Part shown: piece after piece, positions 36,773-47,227 of the stretch
Layout of the letters: each line of letters starts with the position of its first letter
How positions within the stretch are numbered: the stretch's first letter is position 1
Assembly: GCF_001904655.1 (NCBI RefSeq)
Contig: NZ_MRCC01000004.1
Coordinates: forward strand, 186,001 to 250,000
Reading direction: 5' to 3'
DNA from: Chroogloeocystis siderophila 5.2 s.c.1
Lineage (GTDB): Bacteria > Cyanobacteriota > Cyanobacteriia > Cyanobacteriales > Chroococcidiopsidaceae
DNA: 64,000 nt
Notes under the pieces: generated by a model
Told to the model about the DNA's origin: nothing
The model's database searches: none
The model's input: only the letters and a program-made list of their open reading frames with translations
Made by a program: the position numbers and the translations under genes

Positions 36773-39700
36773 TTATTCACCAAATCCACCTCCGCCAGGA
36801 GTTTCAATCACAAATACATCTCCTGGTCGCATTTCTACCATTGCAGTACTTCCCAATTGTTCAATTGTTCCATCACTGCGTTCGACAGAATTTTTGCCTA
36901 CTGTGCCATTTTCTCCGCCGTGTAAACCAAATGGAGGAACAACACGACGCCCTGAAAGGATTGCTGCTGTCATTGGTTCGCAAAATTGGATGCGACGGAT
37001 AACGCCGTTACCACCTTGATGAAGTCCTTGACCGCCACTATGAGGACGAATGCTAAAGCTTTCTAACAGAACAGGAAACCGCCATTCTAAAACTTCAGGA
37101 TCGGTGAGGCGAGAATTTGTCATGTGCGTGTGGACAGCATCAGTACCATCAAAGTCTTTACCTGCGCCCGAACCACCGCAGATTGTTTCGTAATATTGAT
37201 AGCGATCGCTTCCAAAGGTAAAATTATTCATCGTTCCTTGCGATGCTGCCATCACGCCTAGAGCACCATACAACGCATCTGTAATCGCTTGAGAAGTTTC
37301 GACATTTCCTGCAACAACAGCAGCTGGATAACGCGGATTAAGTAAACAACCTTCAGGAATAATAATTTTTAGAGGTTTCAAACACCCTGCGTTTAGTGGA
37401 ATATCATCATTTACTAAAGTACGAAAAACGTATAAAACTGCTGCTTTACATATAGCAGATGGAGCATTAAAATTACTTTCGAGTTGCGGTGAAGTTCCTG
37501 TAAAATCAATGCAAGCACTGCGAGTAGATTTATCAATAGAAATAGTAACTTTAATCGCACTACCGTTATCTAAATAACAAGTAAACTCGCCATCTTGCAA
37601 AACATTGATAACACGCCGCACCGACTCTTCAGCGTTATCCTGGACAAACTTCATATAAGCTTGTACAGTATCCAAGTGATAGTATTCTACCATTTTTTGT
37701 AGTTCCTGAACACCGCGTTCGTTAGCAGCAATTTGCGCTTTTAAATCAGCAATATTTTGTGTAGAATTCCGTACTGGATAACGTCCGCCTTCTAAAAGTG
37801 ACAATAGCTCTTTTTCTCTAAATTGACCATCAACAATTAGCTGAAAATTATCGAGCAAAACACCCTCTTCTGCCACTGTGGTACTATTTGGCGGCATAGA
37901 ACCAGGAGTCATTCCACCAATATCAGCATGATGTCCGCGCGAGGCGACGTAGAAAAGTGGGGAGTGGCTGGTGGTGGGTTGTGAGTGTACTGGAAATACC
38001 GGAGTAATGACAGTGATATCGGGAAGGTGAGTTCCACCGTTGTAGGGATTATTCGATGCAAAAACATCTCCAGGCTTGAGCGTATTTCCGCGATTGCCAA
38101 TCAGTGCTTGCACGCTTTCACTCATCGAACCCAAGTGAACCGGAATGTGAGGTGCATTAGCAACCAACTGCCCATCACCATCAAAAATCGCACAAGAAAA
38201 ATCCAGCCTTTCCTTGATATTGACCGAAGAACTCGTATTTTGGAGCGTGATTCCCATTTGTTCAGCGATCGCCCGAAACAAATTATTAAAAATTTCCAAC
38301 ATGACAGGATCGGGAGAAGCACTAGCGGCTAGTGACTGGTGGCTAGTGGTTAGTGATGTTCTCGGCTGTGTGCGCTGCAAAATTAAATGGTTGCGATCGC
38401 TCAGCTGCGCATTCCATCCTGGTTCAATAATATTCGTCCCCGTTGCTTCCACAATCATTGCTGGACCTGAAATCAACTCTTCCGGCTGCAAATCCTCGCG
38501 TTGATACACAGGCGTAGCATACCAAGCGTCCCTTGTATACATCTGTACCGTAGCAACAGACACAGCTTTTTTATTTTCTCTACGTAAAACTACCTCCTCC
38601 ACAGGCACATCATGCTTACCCACCACCTCAACCGAAACTGCTTCAACAATCAAGCGCTTCTCCGGCACAATAAACCCATAACGCTGACGATGTAAATCCT
38701 CAAACTCCCGTCGCATCACCTCCACATCATCAAAACCCACCATCAAAGCTGCATCCGTCCCCTCGTACCGCAAATGCACCTTAGATAAAACCTCAACACC
38801 TCTTTCCTTTGCGTCTTTCGTGTCTAACGCCTGCGGCTGACGCCTCCGGCTTCGCTTCGCTAGTGCTTCGTTGGTATGGTTTAATTCCCCCCTCCCCTCA
38901 CTCTCCAAAACCAACAACAATCCCCTTAAATCCAACTCCTCAGATAAAACCTCCTCCACCGCCCGTTCGCGAATCACCCGCACATCTGCCAACCCCATAC
39001 CATAAGCAGACAATACCCCAGCATACGGATGAATAAACACCTGCTTCATCCCCAACGCATCCGCAATTAAACAAGCGTGTTGTCCACCCGCACCACCAAA
39101 ACAGCATAAAGTATATTCAGACACATCATACCCGCGCTGCAACGAAATCTTTTTAATCGCATTTGCCATCTTTTCGACAGCGATCGCCAAAAAACCCGAC
39201 GCAACTTGTTCCGGTGTGCGACTATCTCCAATTTCTCTTGTCAATTCAGCAAACTTTTGCCGCACAGTTTCCACATCCAACGGCAAATCTCCATTGACAC
39301 CAAATACTTTCGGAAAAAACTTTGGTTGTAACTTCCCCACCATCACATTGCAGTCAGTAACAGTCAACGGACCACCTTTAGCATACGCCGCAGGACCTGG
39401 ATTCGCCCCCGCCGATTCTGGACCAACACGATACCGCGCGCCATCAAACTGCAAAATTGAACCACCGCCAGCCGCTACTGTATGAATTGCCATCATCGGG
39501 GTACGCAAACGCACTCCAGCCACTTCGGTTTCAAAAGTCCGTTCGTACTCGCCGTTGTAATGCGCGACATCCGTAGACGTTCCACCCATGTCAAAGCTGA
39601 TAATTTTATGAAAACCAGCCATCAAACTTGTTTGTACCGCCCCCACAATTCCGCCCGCAGGTCCTGATAAAATGCTGTCTTTTCCTTGAAAAGTCTGAGC

Positions 39701-40444
39701 CTCCGCCAGCCCACCGTTAGATTGCATAAACATTAAAGAGGGATTTGAGCTTGATAGCTGACTCGACACCTGATCGACATACCTGCGGAGGATCGGAGAT
39801 AAGTAAGCATCAACAACTGTCGTATCGCCTCGACTAATTAATTTCATTAACGGGCTAACTTCGTGCGATACTGATACTTGAGTGTAGCCAATAGTCCTTG
39901 CTAAAGTGGCAATCTCCTGCTCATGCGCCGGAAAGCGATAACCGTGCATTAACACGATCGCACACGCACGGATACCATCCTTATAAGCTGCGTGTAATTC
40001 ACTGCGTAGAGTATCAAGATCGAGCTTAATCAGTTCTTCGCCTTGAGCGGTGTAGCGTTCTGCGACTTCAATGACGCGCTCGTAGAGCATTTCTGGTAAG
40101 ACAATTTGTCGCGCAAAAATATCTGGGCGGTTTTGATAGCCAATCCGCAAAGCATCGCCGAATCCTTTTGTAATGACTAAAACTGTGCGATCGCCTTTAC
40201 GTTCGAGCAGTGCATTCGTCGCAACAGTTGTCCCCATCTTCACCACAGCGATTTGCTCGGCTGGTATTGGTGCATCAGGTGCAATTCCTAAAATATCTCG
40301 AATACCCTGTACAGGAGCATCAGTGTAGCGATCGGGATTTTCTGACAACAGCTTGTGTACTACCAACTCGCCTGCGGGACTTTTTGCCACAATATCAGTA
40401 AATGTACCGCCCCGATCAATCCAAAACTCCCAACGAGCATTCAT
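36773..40444 (-). CDS. HyuA-HyuB fusion, 5-oxoprolinase/N-methylhydantoinase family
   Basis: A 1223-residue ATP-dependent amidohydrolase. The HyuA half (about 1-690) has the actin-like phosphate loop [48 protein letters not shown] and [19 protein letters not shown]. The HyuB half (about 710-1223) begins [19 protein letters not shown] and holds [30 protein letters not shown] and [19 protein letters not shown]. Probably cleaves 5-oxoproline to glutamate in glutathione salvage, or a hydantoin. Three stretches (residues ~514-547, ~696-708 and ~820-829) look like translated dispersed repeats. It stands alone with no visible operon. Confidence 0.92.
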   Translation of the reverse strand: MNARWEFWIDRGGTFTDIVAKSPAGELVVHKLLSENPDRYTDAPVQGIRDILGIAPDAPIPAEQIAVVKMGTTVATNALLERKGDRTVLVITKGFGDALRIGYQNRPDIFARQIVLPEMLYERVIEVAERYTAQGEELIKLDLDTLRSELHAAYKDGIRACAIVLMHGYRFPAHEQEIATLARTIGYTQVSVSHEVSPLMKLISRGDTTVVDAYLSPILRRYVDQVSSQLSSSNPSLMFMQSNGGLAEAQTFQGKDSILSGPAGGIVGAVQTSLMAGFHKIISFDMGGTSTDVAHYNGEYERTFETEVAGVRLRTPMMAIHTVAAGGGSILQFDGARYRVGPESAGANPGPAAYAKGGPLTVTDCNVMVGKLQPKFFPKVFGVNGDLPLDVETVRQKFAELTREIGDSRTPEQVASGFLAIAVEKMANAIKKISLQRGYDVSEYTLCCFGGAGGQHACLIADALGMKQVFIHPYAGVLSAYGMGLADVRVIRERAVEEVLSEELDLRGLLLVLESEGRGELNHTNEALAKRSRRRQPQALDTKDAKERGVEVLSKVHLRYEGTDAALMVGFDDVEVMRREFEDLHRQRYGFIVPEKRLIVEAVSVEVVGKHDVPVEEVVLRRENKKAVSVATVQMYTRDAWYATPVYQREDLQPEELISGPAMIVEATGTNIIEPGWNAQLSDRNHLILQRTQPRTSLTTSHQSLAASASPDPVMLEIFNNLFRAIAEQMGITLQNTSSSVNIKERLDFSCAIFDGDGQLVANAPHIPVHLGSMSESVQALIGNRGNTLKPGDVFASNNPYNGGTHLPDITVITPVFPVHSQPTTSHSPLFYVASRGHHADIGGMTPGSMPPNSTTVAEEGVLLDNFQLIVDGQFREKELLSLLEGGRYPVRNSTQNIADLKAQIAANERGVQELQKMVEYYHLDTVQAYMKFVQDNAEESVRRVINVLQDGEFTCYLDNGSAIKVTISIDKSTRSACIDFTGTSPQLESNFNAPSAICKAAVLYVFRTLVNDDIPLNAGCLKPLKIIIPEGCLLNPRYPAAVVAGNVETSQAITDALYGALGVMAASQGTMNNFTFGSDRYQYYETICGGSGAGKDFDGTDAVHTHMTNSRLTDPEVLEWRFPVLLESFSIRPHSGGQGLHQGGNGVIRRIQFCEPMTAAILSGRRVVPPFGLHGGENGTVGKNSVERSDGTIEQLGSTAMVEMRPGDVFVIETPGGGGFGE
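37958..37985. repeat. short tandem repeat (GTGG/GAGTGGCTGG type) inside the HyuAB gene
   Basis: GGGGAGTGGCTGGTGGTGGG then TTGTGAGTG on the plus strand. It resembles the intergenic STRR tracts of this genome and encodes [10 protein letters not shown] in the HyuB half. Confidence 0.6.
38322..38358. repeat. short tandem repeat (CTAGTGG type) inside the HyuAB gene
   Basis: Repeats of the kind CTAGCGG-CTAGTGA-CTGGTGG-CTAGTGG-TTAGTG, heptamer-like on the plus strand. They encode [13 protein letters not shown] at the linker between the HyuA and HyuB halves. Confidence 0.7.
38806..38905. repeat. GC-rich dispersed repeat inside the HyuAB gene
   Basis: Contains TTTGCGTCTTTCGTGTCTAA, then CGCCTGCGGCTGACGCCTCC and GGCTTCGCTTCGCTAG, word types that in my memory recur between genes in many cyanobacteria. 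On the coding strand it gives [20 protein letters not shown], a basic stretch unlike the rest of the protein. Confidence 0.6.
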
Positions 40445-40551
40445 GCTAACCTCAACACAAATTTGACTAAATTCTGTGGTTATTATTCTTTAGGTTATCA
40501 ATAAGCACAGAAAGCTATTTGCGACAAGAATCTTGCAAAGTGAACGGTACA

Positions 40552-40595
40552 CCGGAGTTAAACTCCGGGGAAAAGCGTTCACCGCCTTCCGCGGT
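40552..40595. repeat. paired hairpins in the hyuAB-gmd intergenic region
   Basis: In the 319-base gap upstream of both divergent genes, CCGGAGTT-A-AACTCCGG is a perfect 17-base palindrome. It is followed by ACCGC-CTTCC-GCGGT and by GTTC/GAAC pairing around them. No T-run follows, so it is not a plain terminator. It could be a repeat element or a regulatory structure. The rest of the gap holds no gene. Confidence 0.55.
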
Positions 40596-40763
40596 CAGAA
40601 GTTCTCCTTAATACTTTGCAATAGATGCGAGTTCGCGTACAGTTTAATTTAACAATCGTTCCGTACCCACAGCACCAATTTTTTCTGGTGAATCTGTGAT
40701 TCTTATGCTAAGTTGTAGCAGTTTTACAGTATCCAATTCAGAAGAGGTTATTAGAAATCGAGT

Positions 40764-41843
40764 ATGACGCAACGCAAGCGAGCGCTAATTACAGGAATTA
40801 CAGGTCAAGATGGCTCCTATCTGAGTGAGTTTTTACTTGAACAAGGATATGAAGTTCACGGCATTATCCGGCGGACATCAACATTCAACACTGACCGGAT
40901 CGATCATATCTACGAAGACCCACACAAAGAGGGAGTCAAGTTACTTTTACACTATGGCGATCTTACCGATGGCACAACGCTGCGACGGATTCTAGAAGAA
41001 ACTCAGCCGACCGAAATCTATAACCTCGGCGCACAATCACACGTACGCGTGAGCTTTGATTCACCTGAATATACTGTAGACTCAGTGGCGATGGGTACGC
41101 TGCGGCTGCTCGAAGCAATTCGCGATTATCAACAGCGTACAGGAATCGAAGTCCGCTTCTACCAAGCCGGTTCGTCAGAAATGTTTGGTTTGGTGCAAGA
41201 AGTTCCCCAGAAAGAAACCACACCATTTTACCCGCGCAGTCCCTATGCTTGTGCGAAAGTCTATGCACATTGGCAAACACTCAACTACCGTGAATCCTAT
41301 GGTTTGTTCGCGTGTAATGGCATTTTGTTTAACCACGAATCGCCACGCCGTGGAGAAACCTTTGTCACGCGCAAAATTACGCGGGCAGTAGCGCGAATCG
41401 TTGCAGGAAAGCAAAAGAAAATCTACATGGGCAATCTCGATGCTAAACGCGATTGGGGCTATGCGAAAGACTACGTACGCGCAATGTGGTTGATGCTACA
41501 GCAGCCCGAACCCGACGATTATGTGGTTGCGACTGGAGAAACGCACTCGGTACGCGAATTTCTTGATTTAGCATTTGGCTATGTCAATCTCAATTGGCAA
41601 GATTATGTCGAGTTTGACGATCGTTATCTGCGACCCGCAGAAGTTGAGTTATTGATTGGCGATCCGACAAAAGCTAAACAAAAACTAGGTTGGCAACCAT
41701 CCGTTACATTTGAGCAGTTAGTCGCACTGATGGTAGAAGCTGATTTAAAAGCATTAGGTCAAGAGTCGCCTAATGGTAATGGTGCGCAAGTTGTTCAGGA
41801 TTTAGCTACGATTCGTCAAGAGTTGGGTAGTCTACACTTTTAG
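40764..41843 (+). CDS. gmd: GDP-mannose 4,6-dehydratase
   Basis: 359 residues converting GDP-mannose to GDP-4-keto-6-deoxymannose. The NADP motif is [20 protein letters not shown], followed by [20 protein letters not shown], the catalytic YxxxK in [15 protein letters not shown], and [18 protein letters not shown], all typical of Gmd. The C-terminal region [19 protein letters not shown] is normal. The fcl gene starts 25 bases downstream on the same strand, completing GDP-L-fucose synthesis for extracellular polysaccharide. Confidence 0.97.
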   Translation: MTQRKRALITGITGQDGSYLSEFLLEQGYEVHGIIRRTSTFNTDRIDHIYEDPHKEGVKLLLHYGDLTDGTTLRRILEETQPTEIYNLGAQSHVRVSFDSPEYTVDSVAMGTLRLLEAIRDYQQRTGIEVRFYQAGSSEMFGLVQEVPQKETTPFYPRSPYACAKVYAHWQTLNYRESYGLFACNGILFNHESPRRGETFVTRKITRAVARIVAGKQKKIYMGNLDAKRDWGYAKDYVRAMWLMLQQPEPDDYVVATGETHSVREFLDLAFGYVNLNWQDYVEFDDRYLRPAEVELLIGDPTKAKQKLGWQPSVTFEQLVALMVEADLKALGQESPNGNGAQVVQDLATIRQELGSLHF

Positions 41844-41868
41844 GCAAAACGGACAAGGAATTAAAAAA

Positions 41869-42813
41869 ATGACAGCCTTAGATTTAAAAGACAAACGCAT
41901 TCTTGTCACGGGTGGGGCTGGGTTCTTGGGTCGTCAAGTCATTGAGCAATTGCATTGTGCAGGAGCCGAACCGCAAAAAATTACAGTAACGCGATCGCAA
42001 GAATGTGACTTACGCACTTTAGAAAATTGCCAACGCGCAGTCGATCAGCAAGATATCGTCATTCACCTCGCAGCACATGTTGGTGGCATTGGTTTAAATC
42101 AAGTCAAACCAGCAGAACTTTTTTATGATAATTTAATGATGGGCGCGCAGTTAATTCACGCTGCGTATCAAGCTGGCGTAGAAAAATTCGTTTGTGTCGG
42201 CACAATCTGTGCTTATCCTAAATTTACACCAGTACCCTTCAAAGAAGACGACCTTTGGAATGGCTATCCAGAAGAAACAAATGCGCCCTATGGTGTAGCA
42301 AAAAAAGCGCTTTTAGTTCAACTTCAAGCCTACAGGCAACAATACGACTTTAATGGTATTTACTTACTGCCAGTAAACTTGTACGGTCCAGAAGATAACT
42401 TTAATCCTAAAAGTTCTCATGTGATTCCTGCACTAATTCGTAAGGTTTACGAAGCTCAACAAAAAGGTGACAAAGAAATTCGCGTGTGGGGTGACGGTAG
42501 TCCTACGCGCGAGTTTCTCTATTCCCAAGATGCAGCACGGGGCATCGTTATGGGAACTGTCGCTTACAATGAGCCTGAACCTGTTAACTTAGGTACCGGC
42601 TATGAGATCTCCATCCGTGACTTGATTACTTTGATTTGCGAACTGATGGAGTTTGACGGCAAAATTGTTTACGAAACCGATAAACCCAACGGTCAACCGC
42701 GTCGTTGTTTAGATACAGAACGAGCCAAGCAAAAATTCGGCTTCACGGCTCAAGTTGATTTTAAAAAAGGACTCAAAAACACGATTGATTGGTATCGGCA
42801 ACACGCTAGCTAA
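41869..42813 (+). CDS. fcl: GDP-L-fucose synthase
   Basis: A 314-residue bifunctional epimerase/reductase acting after Gmd. The cofactor motif is [18 protein letters not shown], followed by [33 protein letters not shown] with the catalytic Ser position read as Thr-Ile-Cys, and [19 protein letters not shown] with the Tyr/Lys pair. The C-terminal motifs [19 protein letters not shown] and [14 protein letters not shown] are as expected. Downstream STRR-like sequence (GGGGTCAGAGGTGAGAGGTC) separates it from the convergent MEKHLA gene. Confidence 0.95.
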   Translation: MTALDLKDKRILVTGGAGFLGRQVIEQLHCAGAEPQKITVTRSQECDLRTLENCQRAVDQQDIVIHLAAHVGGIGLNQVKPAELFYDNLMMGAQLIHAAYQAGVEKFVCVGTICAYPKFTPVPFKEDDLWNGYPEETNAPYGVAKKALLVQLQAYRQQYDFNGIYLLPVNLYGPEDNFNPKSSHVIPALIRKVYEAQQKGDKEIRVWGDGSPTREFLYSQDAARGIVMGTVAYNEPEPVNLGTGYEISIRDLITLICELMEFDGKIVYETDKPNGQPRRCLDTERAKQKFGFTAQVDFKKGLKNTIDWYRQHAS

Positions 42814-42911
42814 AGTAAGGGGTCAGAGGTGAGAGGTCAGGGAGAGTACCTTTAAAATCATATAATGACCTCACCTTCGCCTCTATTGATGTAGATTAGC
42901 GACAGGGCAAA

Positions 42912-43370
42912 TTAGATAAATTTATATTCAGAAAAAACCGCAGCTTGACCCCATTTTCGATTTTCATCATCGACGACATTCCAGATAATCCCATCTTCGA
43001 TATAAAACCGCTGACCAGTTTTTGAGATGCGGGTAGCAGAATAGTGACAATAGCCTTTATGAGTTGTTTCTACAAGTAGGCGATCGCGTTCTTGTTGTAC
43101 TATCTCCTCAGCCGATTTGCGCGAAGGCAATGTCGTAAATTCTTCCCAAGAAAACTCCCACAGTGTTAATGCTTGCTGATTACCATAGTTGAAAATTGGA
43201 TCGGCTTGTGTACCATGCGAAACGACAACAAACGGTGCAGTAAACAAAGCTTGGGCAATTTCCGCTGGTGTTCCCGTGATATCGAGTAAGGCATTCCCCG
43301 TCCAGTACTCAAAACTGTACATTAAGCGCTGACTTTGACAGATAACTTCCTGCTGCTGCCAAACAAACAT
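42912..43370 (-). CDS. MEKHLA domain protein
   Basis: A PAS-related MEKHLA domain fills the ~152 residues: LFTAPFVVVSHGTQADPIFN, then YGNQQALTLWEFSWEEFTTL, SAEEIVQQERDRLL and RISKTGQRFYIEDGIIWNVV. In plants the domain ends HD-ZIP III proteins; stand-alone bacterial forms have unknown ligands. I chose ATG 43370; a TTG at 43391 is also in frame, and neither has a clear ribosome site. It converges with fcl and is upstream of nothing obvious. Cytoplasmic, no membrane segment. Confidence 0.85.
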   Translation of the reverse strand: MFVWQQQEVICQSQRLMYSFEYWTGNALLDITGTPAEIAQALFTAPFVVVSHGTQADPIFNYGNQQALTLWEFSWEEFTTLPSRKSAEEIVQQERDRLLVETTHKGYCHYSATRISKTGQRFYIEDGIIWNVVDDENRKWGQAAVFSEYKFI

Positions 43371-43499
43371 AGACAATCCACAATGTGTCAACCATCAACC
43401 ATACTGTACGTGATCGGGAATGCCATCCCACCGTCAGCGATCGGTAACGCAATCCCACCATAAGTAAGGGTTTAGCAATGCCAAACCCCTGCATATCCC

Positions 43500-45497
43500 T
43501 CAATGTCCCAATAACTTATCGCGCAGGTGCTTAATGCGATCGCGATACTTCGCCGCTTCCTCAAACTCCAAATTCTTCGCGGCTTCCTTCATCTGGGCTT
43601 CTAACTGCGTAATCAACTCAGGAATATCAGTTAACGGTAAATCATCCGCTTGTTCGTAAGCTTCTTCGAGTTGTTGCGAATTCAACCGCCGCGACACTTC
43701 TAAAAACGACAAAATTGCATTATTTGTACGCTTAACGATTGGTTGCGGTGTAATACCGTGTTTTTCGTTGTATTCTAGCTGAATTGCGCGGCGTCGCTCG
43801 GTTTCTGAGATCGCTTTGATCATGCTATCCGTCAGATTATCTGCATATAGAATTGCTTGTCCGCGAACGTGACGCGCCGCCCTACCAATTGTTTGAATCA
43901 GCGATCGCTCTGCACGTAAGAACCCTTCTTTGTCCGCATCCAAAATTGCCACTAACGAAACTTCTGGTAAATCCAAGCCCTCCCGCAGCAAGTTCACCCC
44001 GACTAAAACATCAAAATTGCCTTGGCGCAACTCTTGCAAAATCTCAATTCGCTCAATCGAGTTAATTTCGGAATGCAGATACCGCACGCGGATTCCCTGA
44101 TCTTGCAAATATTCTGTTAAATCTTCCGCCATGCGCTTTGTCAAAGTTGTCACTAAAACTCGTTCGCGGCGCTCAACGCGTTCTTTCACTTCTCCTAAAA
44201 GATCGTCAATTTGCCCTTCGGTAGGACGTACAAAGATTTCCGGATCGACAACACCAGTAGGACGAATCACTTGTTCAACAACTCGACCTTCTGAAAGTTC
44301 TATCTCCCAATCGCCTGGCGTTGCTGATACAAAAATACACTGATTAACCTTCGACCAAAACTCGTCAGCCTTTAACGGGCGGTTATCGGCGGCGCTGGGT
44401 AAGCGAAATCCATGCTCAATTAAGACTCGCTTCCGCGCTTGGTCGCCATTGTACATCCCGCGAATTTGTGGAACGGTGACGTGCGATTCATCGACGACAA
44501 GTAACCAGTCGTCAGGGAAGTAGTCGATCAAACACTCTGGCGGTTCGCCTGGTTGACGCCCCGCTAAGTGGCGCGAATAGTTTTCGACGCCGTTGCAGTA
44601 ACCGACTTCGCGTAACATTTCCAAGTCATACCGCGTTCGCTGATCCAAGCGCTGGGCTTCTAAGAGTTTACTTGCTTGCTCTAATTCGGCTTTGCGTTGC
44701 TTAAGTTCAGCTTCAATCGCATCGCACGCCGCTTCTAAGCGTTCTTCTGGTGTGACAAAGTGACGCGCTGGGTAGATATTAACCGCAGACAAGCTTTGAA
44801 TAATTTCACCCGTTACCGGATCGACGTAGCGAATCGCATCAATTTCATCGCCAAAGAATTCAACGCGAATAATCCGATCTTCGTAAGCAGGACCAATTTC
44901 TAACACATCACCGCGTACCCGAAAACGCCCTCGCCCTATTTCGACATCGTTGCGGCTATATTGAACGGTAGCCAAATCACGCAGAATCTGTCTTTGATCG
45001 ACTTCCATTCCCATTTTCAAGGGAATTGCGGCTTTGAGATACTCTGAGGGAATCCCTAAACCATAAATACAGCTAATCGAAGCAACAACGATCGCATCGC
45101 GGCGTTCAAATAGCGATCGCGTTGCGGAGTGTCGCAACATATCGATTTCATCGTTAATTGAAGCGCTCTTTTCAATATAGGTATCGGTGACTGGAATATA
45201 CGCTTCGGGCTGATAGTAATCGTAGTAGCTGACAAAATACTCCACCGCATTGTTCGGGAAGAACTCGCGTAACTCGTTGCATAGTTGCGCGGCGAGCGTT
45301 TTATTGTGCGCTAGCACCAGTGTTGGTTTCCCAATTTTTTCAATCACCGCCGCAACGGTAAATGTCTTTCCGGTTCCCGTCGCGCCGAGTAAGGTTTGGT
45401 ACTGATTTCCCTGTTTGACGTGTCGAGTCAGTTGAGCGATCGCGTGGGGTTGATCGCCAGTCGGTTGAAACGGTGCTTGGAGACAAAATTCTGTCAT
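43500..45497 (-). CDS. uvrB: excinuclease ABC subunit UvrB
   Basis: The 665-residue DNA-damage helicase-like subunit of nucleotide excision repair. Walker [16 protein letters not shown] lies near residue 38, the beta-hairpin [16 protein letters not shown] near 95, and helicase motifs [52 protein letters not shown] and [13 protein letters not shown] follow. The C-terminal UVR domain [20 protein letters not shown] contacts UvrC. Full length, no odd features. It is divergent from the tandem-repeat protein gene. Confidence 0.97.
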   Translation of the reverse strand: MTEFCLQAPFQPTGDQPHAIAQLTRHVKQGNQYQTLLGATGTGKTFTVAAVIEKIGKPTLVLAHNKTLAAQLCNELREFFPNNAVEYFVSYYDYYQPEAYIPVTDTYIEKSASINDEIDMLRHSATRSLFERRDAIVVASISCIYGLGIPSEYLKAAIPLKMGMEVDQRQILRDLATVQYSRNDVEIGRGRFRVRGDVLEIGPAYEDRIIRVEFFGDEIDAIRYVDPVTGEIIQSLSAVNIYPARHFVTPEERLEAACDAIEAELKQRKAELEQASKLLEAQRLDQRTRYDLEMLREVGYCNGVENYSRHLAGRQPGEPPECLIDYFPDDWLLVVDESHVTVPQIRGMYNGDQARKRVLIEHGFRLPSAADNRPLKADEFWSKVNQCIFVSATPGDWEIELSEGRVVEQVIRPTGVVDPEIFVRPTEGQIDDLLGEVKERVERRERVLVTTLTKRMAEDLTEYLQDQGIRVRYLHSEINSIERIEILQELRQGNFDVLVGVNLLREGLDLPEVSLVAILDADKEGFLRAERSLIQTIGRAARHVRGQAILYADNLTDSMIKAISETERRRAIQLEYNEKHGITPQPIVKRTNNAILSFLEVSRRLNSQQLEEAYEQADDLPLTDIPELITQLEAQMKEAAKNLEFEEAAKYRDRIKHLRDKLLGH

Positions 45498-45666
45498 ACA
45501 GTTTTATGAATCCCTTTACTTATCTTTACATATTTAGTTTTATTTATGCATACCATGTGAACTTATTTAGACCTAAATAATGCTTTTTCCAGTACACTCA
45601 AAATCAATCGCAAAAACAATTTTTCTAATTATTAAAAAAAAACTTGATATCAAGAAGGATAAAACT

Positions 45667-46128
45667 ATGGTTGCAAGTAGCACTGCTAAGGTAAACGAAA
45701 CACTGCGCAACGCAAATTCTAGTTCAGAATTATCTACACAAATCAAAAATAATAACGTTCCATCAAGCTCGCTACCAGGTGATCGCCCGATCGGACATAG
45801 CACATTTGAAATTCGCGACACAGTCAATCTACTGGGGATGCGTCCAATTGTCTCAAGCGATTTGCAAATTTCTGATACAATTAATCTAGCAGGAGTGCGC
45901 CCGATTGTCTCAAGCGATCTACAAGTTTCGGATACAATTGATTTAGCCGGAGTACGCCCGATTGGGTCGAGCAATTTGCAAGTTTCTAACACTATAGACT
46001 TACTGGGCATTCGTCCTATTACCTCGAGTGATATAAAGGTTTCCAAAACCATTGCTACATCGGGAATTCGCCCAATCGCTGCAAATATCCTAGAAAAATA
46101 CGACGATCTTATGGGTTACATAGATTAG
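45667..46128 (+). CDS. tandem 19-residue repeat protein (RPI repeats)
   Basis: 153 residues from ATG 45667 (AAGGA 6 bases upstream). After a Ser/Asn-rich N-terminus, six exact-length 19-residue repeats run from residue 40 to the last residue. Consensus: RPIvSSDLQvSDTIdLaGv, the last ending KYDDLMGYID. I remember related cyanobacterial proteins with NRPI/GNRPV repeats and an LMGYLD end, but know no function. The regular 19-residue period with alternating hydrophobics suggests a stacked beta or beta/alpha solenoid. No signal peptide or membrane segment. A strong terminator follows at once. Confidence 0.85.
   Translation: MVASSTAKVNETLRNANSSSELSTQIKNNNVPSSSLPGDRPIGHSTFEIRDTVNLLGMRPIVSSDLQISDTINLAGVRPIVSSDLQVSDTIDLAGVRPIGSSNLQVSNTIDLLGIRPITSSDIKVSKTIATSGIRPIAANILEKYDDLMGYID
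45784..46125. repeat. six tandem 57-base coding repeats
   Basis: Each unit encodes 19 residues starting Arg-Pro-Ile. The middle units are most alike (CGCCCGATTGTCTCAAGCGA-type starts), which suggests recent unit duplication or conversion. The first and last units are most diverged. Confidence 0.85.
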
Positions 46129-46156
46129 GTTAAAAATTAATAGCCACTTCTTGGTG

Positions 46157-46185
46157 ACTGGTATTGTAGAAATGCCAGTTTTTTT
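46157..46185 (+). terminator. intrinsic terminator of the tandem-repeat gene
   Basis: ACTGGTATT pairs with AATGCCAGT (9 pairs, one G-U) around loop GTAGA and is followed by TTTTTT. It is located 29 bases after the stop codon. Confidence 0.88.
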
Positions 46186-46385
46186 GTGTAAGTATGATTC
46201 TCTTCATTTAGGCATAGTAGTCAACAAACTTCTACTTTTCTCACTCTTTATATTGATAATCTTAATATGTCTTCTGACAGAAGCCTGCATTGTCGTATTT
46301 CGGATAAGTTGTAAACGTAAGCACAAACAAACTTCAAGGTTGCTAGATAGCGCGATAAAGTTTGTTTAGGAACAAGGAGAAAAAA

Positions 46386-46568
46386 ATGAGTTTAGAAGAT
46401 AGAGCTAAAGCTACAGGTAAAAATATCGAAGGTAAAGCTCAAGAAGCTTGGGGAAACCTTACAGGAGATCCCGAAGATAAGGCAGAAGGCAAAGCAAAGC
46501 AAGCAGAAAGTGAAGTACGTCACGGTGTAGAAGACGTAAAAGATAATGTAAAAGAGAAGCTTGACTAA
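46386..46568 (+). CDS. CsbD family stress protein
   Basis: 60 residues, hydrophilic and helical: MSLEDRAKATGKNIEGKAQE, then AWGNLTGDPEDKAEGKAKQA, the CsbD pattern. CsbD is a sigma-B general-stress protein in Bacillus, and homologues accumulate under osmotic, salt or desiccation stress. The start ATG 46386 has AAGGAG 6 bases upstream. The next two genes on the same strand are a small lipoprotein and a small helical protein, perhaps a stress-induced set. Confidence 0.9.
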   Translation: MSLEDRAKATGKNIEGKAQEAWGNLTGDPEDKAEGKAKQAESEVRHGVEDVKDNVKEKLD

Positions 46569-46693
46569 TTGCTAATTAATTAACTTAAAAGGTCTAGGAG
46601 AACTAGACCTTAGTAATTTATAAAGTCTCATAAAGTTTAACTCAAATCAGCAATTAGCTTTGTAATTCTGTAAGTAATGGGAGGAAAATTAAA

Positions 46694-47131
46694 GTGAATT
46701 TTATGCAGAGATTTCGTAAAGTTCTGACGGCGCTGACCCTAGTGTTAGTTCTTACGATGTCTGTTGCTTGTAGCAGTGCGGTTAATGCCAAAGCGCCAAC
46801 AACTTTACCACCAGCCGCAGACACAACTGGAAACTACGCATTACTAGAGCGTGGCAATACCTCCGCCGGACAAGACTTTGGTAACTGGGTAGTTCAGACA
46901 GGTAGAGGCTTAGTTCAAGACGCATATGTCCGCGACCAAAACAAGTTGGGTGTTGTGATTACGCCACAAGTTCGCCCTAACGAGGTAAGACCTTTAGCAA
47001 AATCATTACTCCAAGGCTTCCATAAAACTTTCCCCAATCAAGATTTAACAGTTTTGATGTACGCTCCTGATAAAAAACTGATTCTGACTGCTCAGTACGA
47101 CACTCAATCGAATCAGATCAAGTATCAATAA
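46694..47131 (+). CDS. small predicted lipoprotein
   Basis: 145 residues from GTG 46694, favoured over ATG 46703 by GGGAGG 9 bases upstream of the GTG. Residues 1-26 form a signal peptide with a lipobox (TMSVAC), predicting lipid attachment at the cysteine. The mature domain (NYALLERGNTSAGQDFGNWV, LAKSLLQGFHKTFPNQDLTV, LMYAPDKKLILTAQYD) is short and mixed alpha/beta; I do not recognise a named family. Lies between CsbD and another small gene, each with its own ribosome site and spacing above 95 bases. Confidence 0.8.
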   Translation: MNFMQRFRKVLTALTLVLVLTMSVACSSAVNAKAPTTLPPAADTTGNYALLERGNTSAGQDFGNWVVQTGRGLVQDAYVRDQNKLGVVITPQVRPNEVRPLAKSLLQGFHKTFPNQDLTVLMYAPDKKLILTAQYDTQSNQIKYQ

Positions 47132-47227
47132 AATGTGGTAAATAATTCAACCTTAGCTTGAGCAATTAGCTGAGGGAAAATTAAAAGCGCAGTGCGCGAC
47201 AAGGCAATTCAAGCAAGGAGAGGAAAA

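Noticed and set aside
42814-42911. GGGGTCAGAGGTGAGAGGTC tract between fcl and MEKHLA as a regulatory site
   Set aside because: It matches the degenerate STRR tracts found behind many genes in the window, so repeat DNA is the simpler reading.
45573-46052. 159-residue open frame antisense to the tandem-repeat gene
   Set aside because: Its repeats are only the mirror of the 57-base coding repeats on the plus strand; the plus strand has the good ribosome site and terminator.
45784-46125. Regular 57-base repeats considered as a CRISPR array
   Set aside because: The units are contiguous, coding, and have no unique spacers; no cas gene is near.
46151-46369. 72-residue open frame with a hydrophobic stretch between the tandem-repeat gene and csbD
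   Set aside because: Its start lies inside the intrinsic terminator at 46157-46185, it has no ribosome site, and its composition is that of AT-rich spacer DNA.
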